From positions 1 through 13,190 of the forward strand of contig CAZDAM010000095.1 in the NCBI GenBank assembly GCA_964503595.1: a stretch of 13,190 nucleotides of DNA, in the 5' to 3' direction. The stretch comes from CAZDAM01 sp964503595. GTDB lineage: Bacteria > Muiribacteriota > UBA6191. Both the position numbers and the translations under genes were made by a program. Every line of letters begins with the position of its first letter. The stretch's first letter is position 1. The notes beneath the pieces are model-generated. The model saw only the letters and a list, made by a program, of their open reading frames with translations, did no database searches and was not told the origin of the DNA. Shown in pieces: positions 6,759 through 13,190 of the stretch.

Positions 6759-8879
6759 TTGAAACTGGAAAAACTGTTCGTACTTCTGGGACTGCTGGCT
6801 GGGGGTCTTCTGGTCAGTGGATGTTTTCTTGATAGTGATGATGACGGAGCCTCTTCAGATATAACTGTCAGTGGATCCGTATTCAAAGGGCCCTTTACAG
6901 GGGGTGGCTCGGTCAATATCTATGCCTGGGATAGCTCGAAAGCCAGTGGCAAGGGATCCAGGCTTTCTGCAGGGACGATTCGGGACAACGGCCGGTATTC
7001 CTTAAGGCTGAACAGTTCGTACAGTGGACCGGTGGTGATTGAGGGGACGGGTAACTACAAATCGGAAATTGATGGCTCCAGTCGCAATTCCGGAACATCG
7101 ATTGAAGCGATCGGTTTTGTGCCCTCCGGTGCAGGTACGGCGACCAGTATCCAGGTTGAAGTCAACCCGGTAACTCACATGGTGGCCAAATCCTTTCAGG
7201 CCAAACCGGCTCTTCTGACCGAAACCAAGTTTTTGCAGGTCGCAAGTAACATTGCCGGGAATCTTGGCTTTCCGGCTGGAACGAATCTGAGCACTCTTGC
7301 TCCTGTTGATGCCACCACGGGGACTGCGGATGCTTCTCAGACAGCGGCGATTCATATCGGCCTTCTGCTGGCAGGGATTGAGCAGACCATTACGACCACC
7401 AGCTATGCCGGTTTTGTCGCCAATCAGTTAAGCCAGATCATCAATGGCTCCATTCCCGTAGGTGTGCAGAATGCCATCGCCCAGGGCGTCACCCAGTTTT
7501 CGACCGGGAGGATCCTCAATAGTGCAATCAACAGCCGTGTGGCTTCCGCAAACAATACCAATAACTGGACTCAGACCACGATCTCAAATTTTGATGCCCC
7601 TTCCGTGGATGTTAGTTTTGCGAACACCAGTGCCACTTCCCTGACGGTCAAATCCGGGGTTGCCACCAGAATCAACGCTGTTGTCGGAGCCCTGAGCAGC
7701 CAGAGCTATTCCTGGTACTGGCAGTCCACCGGCCCCAGCGGAACGACAACTCTGGGCAGTGGAACAGCCTCCGGACGTTCGGAAGTTTCCACCTCATTCA
7801 CGGGTACCACCAGTGGCTCTTACAGCGTGGCTCTTTATGTCGATTATGGGGCCGCAGAAAAGGTACATGATTCCGTAAGTGTGGTTGTGGAAGGCGGTAC
7901 TGGTACCAGCAAGGATATTTCCGGGATCATTGGCCGAAGCTGGGAGCTTTCCGGTAGCCAGGGGGGAACAAACCGCTTCGGTCTGTTCAATGGCCAGATG
8001 CTTTTCGGGCCGAATTCCAATCAGGGAACCAACGACACAACGGGCTTTCTGCACTTTTCCTATATTACCAATGACAATCCGGTTCAGCGTTATCTGGAGT
8101 CGGGTTTCTGGAAGCTGGAGAATAATGAATTTGGACTGTATTTCAGCCAGAAATACATGATCCAGTCCACAGGAAAAACTCTGGTGATGACTCCGGTGAC
8201 TCTCAATGGCGGAGCCTACACTTTCACTATGCCCACTACGATTGCTCTGAATCTCACCGGGGTGCGTGGCTCAGCTGTTCTGACCCATTACACCCATTGT
8301 GATGGCGGTGATGCCACCAAACTGACCCAGATCAAGCTTTACAATACAGATGCAGATGACTGCATGAACATCAGCGCAATCACGACTTCAGCGATTTCTC
8401 TGTCCAATGGCAAATTTCATATCAATGAGACTGCGGGAGATACCCGCCGGGTCGGTATGACGATTTTCAAATCCGATATGACCTTTCTGAGTACCAAACG
8501 GGATACGGTTGCGACGACAAGCCCGATTGGTCTCGGAGGGACCTGGGCATTAAGCGGAACCAGTCTGATGATGACTGTGACCACTTCTTACTCGGTGTCA
8601 GCCTCGGCTTTGACAACCGTCAGTAGCGCACTTTCTGAAAAGAGCACTTATACTTTGACTCCGACGACTTTTGCGGGCCAGTATCATGCCCTTATGGAGT
8701 CGGCTGACAGTACGGAGAGAGCTCCGCTGATGAGCCAGAACCACACGCCGGTCAATCTGGAGAAGACCAGCCTTTGTGGTGGAGAGACCAGCTTGACCCA
8801 GATTAACACCTTAATCAATGCTTCCGGTGCCTCTTCAACCACTGCATTTACCACAATTGACTGTGTTCAGGTGCCATAA
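6759..8879 (+). CDS. Large multi-domain surface or periplasmic lipoprotein
   Basis: A 706-residue lipoprotein of unknown function. The signal peptide ends in the lipobox LVSGC, with C22 as lipidated residue, followed by an acidic linker. Residues 35-140 look like a carboxypeptidase-regulatory-type beta fold (SVFKGPFTGGGSVNIYAW), then VNPVTHMVAKSF, a combination common in proteobacterial lipoproteins. About 281-380 resembles a PKD/Ig-like domain (YSWYW, SYSVALYVDYG). The remaining 320 residues look like two related beta modules, with WELSG near 398 and WALSG near 596. Each ends in a cysteine-bracketed C-GG-LTQI-DC motif (C514/C535 and C673/C702). The start is TTG, supported by GGGAGA six bases upstream and by the signal peptide. 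The composition is rich in Ser, Thr and Gly, as in surface proteins. A terminator follows, so it is monocistronic. Binding or structural roles are possible; no enzyme motif is seen. Confidence 0.85.
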   Translation: MKLEKLFVLLGLLAGGLLVSGCFLDSDDDGASSDITVSGSVFKGPFTGGGSVNIYAWDSSKASGKGSRLSAGTIRDNGRYSLRLNSSYSGPVVIEGTGNYKSEIDGSSRNSGTSIEAIGFVPSGAGTATSIQVEVNPVTHMVAKSFQAKPALLTETKFLQVASNIAGNLGFPAGTNLSTLAPVDATTGTADASQTAAIHIGLLLAGIEQTITTTSYAGFVANQLSQIINGSIPVGVQNAIAQGVTQFSTGRILNSAINSRVASANNTNNWTQTTISNFDAPSVDVSFANTSATSLTVKSGVATRINAVVGALSSQSYSWYWQSTGPSGTTTLGSGTASGRSEVSTSFTGTTSGSYSVALYVDYGAAEKVHDSVSVVVEGGTGTSKDISGIIGRSWELSGSQGGTNRFGLFNGQMLFGPNSNQGTNDTTGFLHFSYITNDNPVQRYLESGFWKLENNEFGLYFSQKYMIQSTGKTLVMTPVTLNGGAYTFTMPTTIALNLTGVRGSAVLTHYTHCDGGDATKLTQIKLYNTDADDCMNISAITTSAISLSNGKFHINETAGDTRRVGMTIFKSDMTFLSTKRDTVATTSPIGLGGTWALSGTSLMMTVTTSYSVSASALTTVSSALSEKSTYTLTPTTFAGQYHALMESADSTERAPLMSQNHTPVNLEKTSLCGGETSLTQINTLINASGASSTTAFTTIDCVQVP

Positions 8880-8897
8880 ACTGTTAAAATAAACTTC

Positions 8898-8928
8898 GGC
8901 CGGGTGGTTTCGCCCGGCCTTTTTTTTT
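8898..8928 (+). terminator. Intrinsic terminator after the lipoprotein gene
   Basis: GGCCGGG (8898-8904) pairs with CCCGGCC (8913-8919) around an 8-base loop and is followed by nine consecutive T residues (8920-8928). It is a textbook terminator, 18 bp after the lipoprotein stop. Confidence 0.95.
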
Positions 8929-8931
8929 GAG

Positions 8932-9530
8932 ATGCGTATTGATTCCTGTTTCTTTCTGAACTGTGGGCTTCCGGGGAGCTCTTTAGCTTGGGGGGCCGAA
9001 AATGCTTCCGGACTTCAGAAAGTCCTTCTCGAAGTTTCCCGCGATGTAAACGCCCGTTCTACCTCCGGGGTAGCGCGCAAACCCGGCCTTAAGGATACGG
9101 CTCCGGCTGTAGTGAGAGTTTACACCCAGGAAGACCTCAGGCAGTTTCCCTCGGTTTATGATCTTCTCAGAACTGTACCGGCATAGAGGTTGCGGATGGG
9201 GCTTTTGGCCGCCAGTATATTCATATCCGTAACGTCAACAGTTCCCTTTGCAACAACAAGGTTATGCTTCTGATCAACGGCTTTCGGATTCATGATCCTA
9301 CCGGGCCGCACTTCAATCTGGATCGGATTCTCCAGATTTAGATCCGGAGGTTGGAATTCATCTGTGCTACTGGATCTGTGTTTTACGACCGGGCATCTGA
9401 AACTGGCCAAAGGCGGATTCGTACAGGCTTTCTGAAAAGCGGGAATTTTTTTCCGGTGCGAAACAGTTCGAATATTTCTGAAACAATCACGTCTCTGGAT
9501 CTTGATGGTTTTCACAACTATATTGGATAG
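8932..9530 (+). pseudogene. Decayed TonB-dependent receptor (plug domain only)
   Basis: The first frame (8932-9186) gives a degraded N-terminus and then the start of a plug domain: APAVVRVYTQEDLRQFPSVY and DLLRTVPA. It hits TAG at 9184-9186. Shifting frame at about 9181 restores homology: GIEVADGAFGRQYIHIRNVN, NNKVMLLINGFRIHDPTG and FNLDRI. A lost G in CCGG(G)CATA explains the break. A second stop, TAG at 9339-9341, follows, yet the same frame then reads RRLEFICATGSVFYDRAS, matching the usual LE(F/V)IRGPGSVLYG segment in degraded form. That frame closes at 9528-9530. About 200 residues remain, against roughly 600-800 in an intact receptor, and the beta barrel is missing. Intact members import siderophores, cobalamin or other large ligands. 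This copy should be non-functional. Confidence 0.85.
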
Positions 9531-9532
9531 AC

Positions 9533-10249
9533 ATGATTGATTTGATCCAGTTTCCTCGCCCCGATGGAATTCTTAACTACAGTTCCTTTTGTATGAAAGT
9601 TGAGTCCTATCTCATTTTTCAAGGGATTGATTACCGGATTGAAACTGTTTCCAGGCCATCTGTTTCTCCCAGCAGGAAGTTACCCTGTATCCGTCATAAC
9701 GGTCAGCTGATTCCCGATTCCTCAAGGATTCTGGCCTATTTGGATCATGCCTTTGGAATTCAGATGGACTACATGCTGACAGAACGGCAAAAAGCATTAA
9801 GCCGGGCGATTCAGCTCATTGCGGAGGAATCCCTTTACTGGTGTACTTTGGCACACCGCTGGCTGGAACCGCACAATCGCGAGAAAATTACCGAGTGGGC
9901 ACTTCGGGGTAAGCCACGTTTTATTCGACAGACGATGGGAAACCTGTTTGCCGTTAAAATCCGTCATTCGCTTTGGCAACAGGGGCTTCTTAGGCTTGGT
10001 GAGAACGGGATTCGTGAGCGCGCATGTCAGGATCTGGAAGCTTTGGACGGTATTCTTGGCGGTTCGGACTATCTGCATGGCAAGAGCATGAGTCGCGTGG
10101 ATTTTGCCGTCTATGCCGTCCTGGCCAATCTGTACCGGGTGCCTTTTGAGGGGTGGCTGGAAGAAGAGTTCCTGCGCTGGCCAAGACTTGTATCCTATGT
10201 CAGGCGTATGGAAACCCGCTTGCAGCTTTCTTCTCCCGAAGGAGTGTAG
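9533..10249 (+). CDS. Glutathione S-transferase-like protein (FAX/metaxin type)
   Basis: A 238-residue soluble protein with a GST fold. The thioredoxin-like N-terminal domain has SSFCMKVESYLIFQGIDYRIE (17-37), KLPCIRHNG (49-57) with the cis-Pro, and PDSSRILAYL (61-70), the usual glutathione-binding Asp/Ser position. The helical C-terminal domain includes YWCTLAHRW (102-110) and DYLHGKSMSRVDFAVYAVLANL. This arrangement resembles the FAX/metaxin-like branch of bacterial GSTs more than classical detoxifying GSTs, and C20 sits where an active-site thiol would be. The substrate is unknown. The ATG lies two bases after the receptor relic's last stop and has only a weak GGA ribosome site. The next gene, msrA, starts two bases after its stop, so the two are probably one transcript. 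No convincing promoter is visible in front. Confidence 0.82.
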   Translation: MIDLIQFPRPDGILNYSSFCMKVESYLIFQGIDYRIETVSRPSVSPSRKLPCIRHNGQLIPDSSRILAYLDHAFGIQMDYMLTERQKALSRAIQLIAEESLYWCTLAHRWLEPHNREKITEWALRGKPRFIRQTMGNLFAVKIRHSLWQQGLLRLGENGIRERACQDLEALDGILGGSDYLHGKSMSRVDFAVYAVLANLYRVPFEGWLEEEFLRWPRLVSYVRRMETRLQLSSPEGV

Positions 10250-10251
10250 GG

Positions 10252-10809
10252 ATGACAGGCAAAACTGTACTTGGGATTGTGGCAATGGTGTTTTTAACTG
10301 GATCCGGGGAGGCGGGCGTGAAAAAAGTTCTGTTTGGTGGCGGGTGCTTTTGGGGAATTGAGTATGCCTTCAGCAGGTTGGATGGCGTTAAAGACTCGGT
10401 TTCAGGTTATTCCGGGGGACATGTGGAGGATCCGGAATATAAGGAGGTCTGTACGGACACTACAGGTCATGCCGAGGTCGTGGAAGTCACCTATGATGAG
10501 GAAAAAATTAGCTTTGGAGAACTTCTGGAATTTTTCTTCAAAGTCCATGATCCGACCCAGCTGAACCGGCAGGGGCCGGATTACGGAACCCAGTATCGCT
10601 CGGTAATCTACACAACGGACGACGGCCAGCTGAAGGAAGCTCTGGAGTATAAGTCCCGACTGGAGCGGAGCGGGCGTTACACCCGTCCGGTCGTCACTGA
10701 AATTGCTCCGGCCTCGGAATTTTATCGAGCCGAAGATTATCACCAGGATTATGTGATCCGCACCGGGCGGGGCTGCCATATCAATCTGGATTTTCTTGGC
10801 AAGAAATAA
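10252..10809 (+). CDS. msrA: Peptide methionine-(S)-S-oxide reductase, exported
   Basis: A 185-residue MsrA, which reduces methionine-S-sulfoxide in oxidised proteins. The catalytic motif is GGGCFWG, with nucleophile C32. The family's GYSGGH (52-57), TGHAEVVEV (71-79), FFFKVHDPTQLNRQGPDYGTQYRS (94-117) and FYRAEDYHQDY (157-167) follow. C175 near the end (GRGCHINL) is the likely resolving cysteine, and C67 is a further candidate. An N-terminal hydrophobic segment (about 5-17) precedes the domain and suggests export, so this enzyme probably works in the periplasm or at the membrane. There it would take electrons from an envelope thiol carrier rather than cytoplasmic thioredoxin. The start at 10252 is supported by AAGGAG seven bases upstream. 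The gene follows the GST-like gene by two bases and ends seven bases before an opposing gene. Confidence 0.95.
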   Translation: MTGKTVLGIVAMVFLTGSGEAGVKKVLFGGGCFWGIEYAFSRLDGVKDSVSGYSGGHVEDPEYKEVCTDTTGHAEVVEVTYDEEKISFGELLEFFFKVHDPTQLNRQGPDYGTQYRSVIYTTDDGQLKEALEYKSRLERSGRYTRPVVTEIAPASEFYRAEDYHQDYVIRTGRGCHINLDFLGKK

Positions 10810-10816
10810 TCTGTGC

Positions 10817-12055
10817 TTATCTTGAGGCCAGGATGGCCTGAGCTGCCAGTCTACCGGATTTCAGGGCCGAGTTAAGGTTTGGAGAATGAAGATAGTCCCC
10901 TGCCAGATAGACCCTTTGAAAAGCTTCCACGCCTGGATACAGCTCCTGCTTTTTTTCGATATGGGGATGGGCATTCTGAATTCTCTGAGTTTTCAGAAGT
11001 TTCCAGTCTTCTGCTTTTTCCTGAAAGAGGCTTCGGGCCTCTTGAAGTGCGGCTTCTTCAGGATCGAAGCTCTCACCCCAGCTGGAAGTTCCCAAAATGG
11101 TAGCCTGAATCAGGGATTTCCCTTTGGGGGCGTATTCCGGACAGACATCCGAGAGGCATGCAAAATGCAGAACGTTGGCTTCTTTTCTGCGATTGAACAT
11201 AAGATAGGGTCGACCGCCAAAAGGAGAATGCGAGGAAGCGAACCAGCAGGTTGTGACGCCCCGTCCGGAAGGTGGCAGGGGGAGGCCGAGCAGGCGATGC
11301 GCCATGACAATGTCAGTGGCGAGAAGAACGTTTCTGCCCTGAAACATGGTGCCATCCTTCAGGGCAACCCGGGTTCCTTCCAGAACGGTAGCTTCCTGAT
11401 TCAGACGGATCCGGCTGGGAGGCAGATGACCGGCGATTTGCTCGACGATAGATGCCATACCTCCCTGGGGAAGAGCGGCTTCTCCGCTCAAAAGCATTTT
11501 CAGGACAAAATCCAGCATGATATCAGGGGTGTTTAGGCTCAGGTCCAGATGGATGCCAGCCAATAGAGGCTCCAGAAAATTCCGGCGCAGAGATGGGCTG
11601 AAATCCATTTTCCGGATGGAGCGGTGCAGGGGCTGTCCGGAAGCTGTTTCAAGAGCCTGATCCGGATCGGTTCGATAGATTTTAAGAGCCAGTCGGGCCA
11701 GAGGAATCAGATCTCGTGGAGAGCCGATTCGTTTGCTGACAAGGTTCAGGAATCCGGCCAGATCGGGGGCCATCCGCACTGTATCATGGTCCATGAAAAC
11801 CACGGCTCCGGGAGCAAACCCATGAAGTTTCAGGGAGGTGAAATCCAGGCAGCTCTGGATTTCAGGGTAAGCAGTAAGAAGAATCTGAAAGCCGCGATCG
11901 AGAAGAAAACCCTCCTCGGTATCAGTCTGAACCCGTCCACCAAGCCGATCCGATCCTTCCAGAAGAAGCCAGTCGACTCCGGCTTTTTCAAGTTCCATGG
12001 CTGCTCTGAGCCCGGCGAGTCCGCCCCCAAGAATTAAAACTTCACAGTCCGCCAT
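10817..12055 (-). CDS. FAD-dependent amine oxidase-like oxidoreductase
   Basis: A 412-residue flavoprotein of the amine oxidase / protoporphyrinogen oxidase / phytoene desaturase superfamily. The N-terminal Rossmann motif VLILGGGLAGLRAAMELEKAG (with GGGLAG at 10-15) is followed by LLLEGSDRLGGRV, the second FAD-binding signature. The C-terminal motif YLAGDYLHSPNLNSALKSGR (383-402) closes the FAD site, as in uncharacterised bacterial members of this group. No signal peptide or transmembrane anchor is visible, so it is cytoplasmic or peripheral. The substrate cannot be read from the sequence. There is no crt, hem or squalene gene beside it to suggest a pathway. The start is firm: GGGGAGGA lies seven bases before ATG. 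It is divergent from recQ across 63 bp and converges on msrA with a 7-bp gap and no terminator that I can see. Confidence 0.88.
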   Translation of the reverse strand: MADCEVLILGGGLAGLRAAMELEKAGVDWLLLEGSDRLGGRVQTDTEEGFLLDRGFQILLTAYPEIQSCLDFTSLKLHGFAPGAVVFMDHDTVRMAPDLAGFLNLVSKRIGSPRDLIPLARLALKIYRTDPDQALETASGQPLHRSIRKMDFSPSLRRNFLEPLLAGIHLDLSLNTPDIMLDFVLKMLLSGEAALPQGGMASIVEQIAGHLPPSRIRLNQEATVLEGTRVALKDGTMFQGRNVLLATDIVMAHRLLGLPLPPSGRGVTTCWFASSHSPFGGRPYLMFNRRKEANVLHFACLSDVCPEYAPKGKSLIQATILGTSSWGESFDPEEAALQEARSLFQEKAEDWKLLKTQRIQNAHPHIEKKQELYPGVEAFQRVYLAGDYLHSPNLNSALKSGRLAAQAILASR

Positions 12056-12118
12056 GTCTGTTTCCTCCCCTTTTATTTTATGGCAATTTTAGCCGGAATC
12101 AGGCAGAATTTGTTTGAA

Positions 12119-13190
12119 ATGTGCCATTCTGTTTGTACCGAAGCTCTTCTTTTGCGTGCCCGTGATCTGCTTCAGCAGGTTTTCGGCTTTCCGGATTTTG
12201 TCGGGGAACAGAAACAGGTCTTGGAGGCGGTTTTTCAGGGAGAGGACTGTTTGGCCATTCTGCCTACGGGCAGTGGAAAGTCCCTTTGCTACCAGCTTCC
12301 GGCTTTGGTCATGCAGAAGACCGTCGTTGTCATTTCCCCTCTTCTGGCCCTGATGGAAGATCAGTGCTGCAAGCTGGGCCAGATGGGGATTCGGGCGCGT
12401 TTTTTCAACAGCACGCTTGATGTGGATCAGGAAAAACGGATTCAGGCCGAATTTGAGTCGGGGGAACTGAATCTTTTGTACGTTTCTCCGGAAAGAGCGG
12501 TTCAAGCCGAATTCGAAGCCATGCTGCACCGTGGAAATATTGGTCTTTTTGCCATTGATGAGGCCCATTGCATTGCCCGCTGGGGTCATGATTTTCGTCC
12601 TGAGTACAAATCGCTTGGCATGATTGCAGCCCGCCATGCCCACGTTCCTTTCCTGACGCTAACAGCCTCAGCGGACTCACAGACCAGAGATGAAATCATT
12701 GAGGCTCTGGGACTTCGGGAACCCCGGATCATTCAGGGAAGCCTCCATCGACCCAATCTTTTCTATCGGGTGGAAGAGAAGAAGCAGGCTCGCCAGAGAA
12801 TTCTTGCTTTCATTCAGGATGAGCATCCTGGTCAGAGCGGGATCATCTACTGTGCCTCACGCAAAACCACTGAAAATCTGGCGGACTGGCTGAACACAAA
12901 GGGAATTCGTACTCTGGCCTACCATGCTGGTCTTGATGCCCAGGAAAGAATGAAACGGCAGCATGAATTTCTGGGTTCGAATCTGGTCATGACAGCAACT
13001 GTGGCATTTGGAATGGGAATTGATAAGCCGGATGTCCGTTTTGTCATTCATCACGATCTGCCTCAGAACCTGGAATCCTGGTATCAGGAAACAGGCCGGG
13101 CCGGCCGCGATGGCAGGAAATCCCAGACTCTGCTGCTTTATGGGCTTCAGGACTGGATTTTACGACAGCAGCAAATCCAAAGGGCTCCCC
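12119..13190 (+). CDS. recQ: ATP-dependent DNA helicase RecQ (5' part)
   Basis: The first 357 codons of a RecQ-family 3'-5' DNA helicase, open to the window edge; full family members are about 600-700 residues. Superfamily 2 motifs are in order: LPTGSGKS (48-55, Walker A), VISPLLALMEDQ (motif Ia), DEAH (147-150, Walker B) followed by CIARWGHDFRPEY (RecQ aromatic-rich loop), TLTASA (motif III), GIIYCASRKTTE (motif IV), TATVAFGMGIDKPDVRFVIHHDLP (motif V) and ETGRAGRDG (324-332, motif VI). The ATG at 12119 is the first in frame and sits about 20 residues before the conserved FGFPDFVGEQKQ start. Its ribosome site is weak. TTG at 12110 is an alternative. The zinc-binding, RQC and HRDC parts would lie beyond the window. 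The protein acts in recombination and repair of stalled forks. Confidence 0.95.
   Translation, partial: MCHSVCTEALLLRARDLLQQVFGFPDFVGEQKQVLEAVFQGEDCLAILPTGSGKSLCYQLPALVMQKTVVVISPLLALMEDQCCKLGQMGIRARFFNSTLDVDQEKRIQAEFESGELNLLYVSPERAVQAEFEAMLHRGNIGLFAIDEAHCIARWGHDFRPEYKSLGMIAARHAHVPFLTLTASADSQTRDEIIEALGLREPRIIQGSLHRPNLFYRVEEKKQARQRILAFIQDEHPGQSGIIYCASRKTTENLADWLNTKGIRTLAYHAGLDAQERMKRQHEFLGSNLVMTATVAFGMGIDKPDVRFVIHHDLPQNLESWYQETGRAGRDGRKSQTLLLYGLQDWILRQQQIQRAP

Noticed and set aside
12089..12643. A 184-residue minus-strand open frame opposite recQ.
   Set aside because: The plus strand encodes an unbroken series of RecQ helicase motifs over the same bases, and the antisense product shows no domain character.
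1..13190. CRISPR arrays, insertion sequences, toxin-antitoxin pairs or defence genes.
   Set aside because: No regularly spaced repeats, transposase motifs, terminal inverted repeats or small paired toxin-like genes are visible on either strand. RecQ and YcjX are better read as housekeeping or stress proteins.

Overview
The window is about 13.2 kb of chromosomal-looking DNA from a Gram-negative, two-membrane bacterium, most likely a proteobacterium. The main reasons are a DsbD/ScsB-type thiol transporter, signal peptides and a lipobox, a TonB-dependent receptor relic, and the paired YcjX/YcjF genes. Base composition looks moderate and even throughout. The tRNA-Pro gene does not encode its CCA end. 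I cannot name the genus.

Layout. Bases 1-53 are the tail of something upstream, followed by a strong intrinsic terminator. Next come a SanA/YdcF-like DUF218 membrane protein (127-777), tRNA-Pro(CGG) (825-898) and, directly after the tRNA, a fragment of a response-regulator receiver domain. A two-gene redox operon follows (1145-3795): a DsbD/ScsB-family transmembrane thiol reductase and a secreted redoxin. It meets tail to tail, with an 11-bp overlap, a minus-strand operon of YcjX-like P-loop protein and YcjF-like membrane protein (6111-3785). A divergent promoter region separates a small exported protein (6589-6170, minus) from a 706-residue lipoprotein (6759-8879, plus), which ends in a clear terminator. 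From 8932 to 9530 lies a decayed TonB-dependent receptor plug domain. A GST/metaxin-like protein and an exported methionine sulfoxide reductase A form the next tight pair (9533-10809). They converge on an FAD-dependent amine-oxidase-like protein (12055-10817, minus). A RecQ helicase gene starts at 12119 and runs off the right edge.

How the genes may work together. The clearest theme is repair and reductant supply in the cell envelope. The DsbD/ScsB homologue should carry electrons across the inner membrane to periplasmic thiols. The co-transcribed redoxin is its likely client, and the exported MsrA could draw on the same pool. The YcjX/YcjF pair belongs to a family linked in enterobacteria to envelope stress. 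The other genes look like ordinary neighbours.

I found no CRISPR array, insertion sequence, phage block or obvious defence system. Nothing here convincingly amounts to a previously undescribed system. The least-explained items are the lipoprotein with a twice-occurring cysteine-bracketed motif, the two gene relics (one abutting the tRNA 3' end), and the small exported protein behind a near-consensus promoter.
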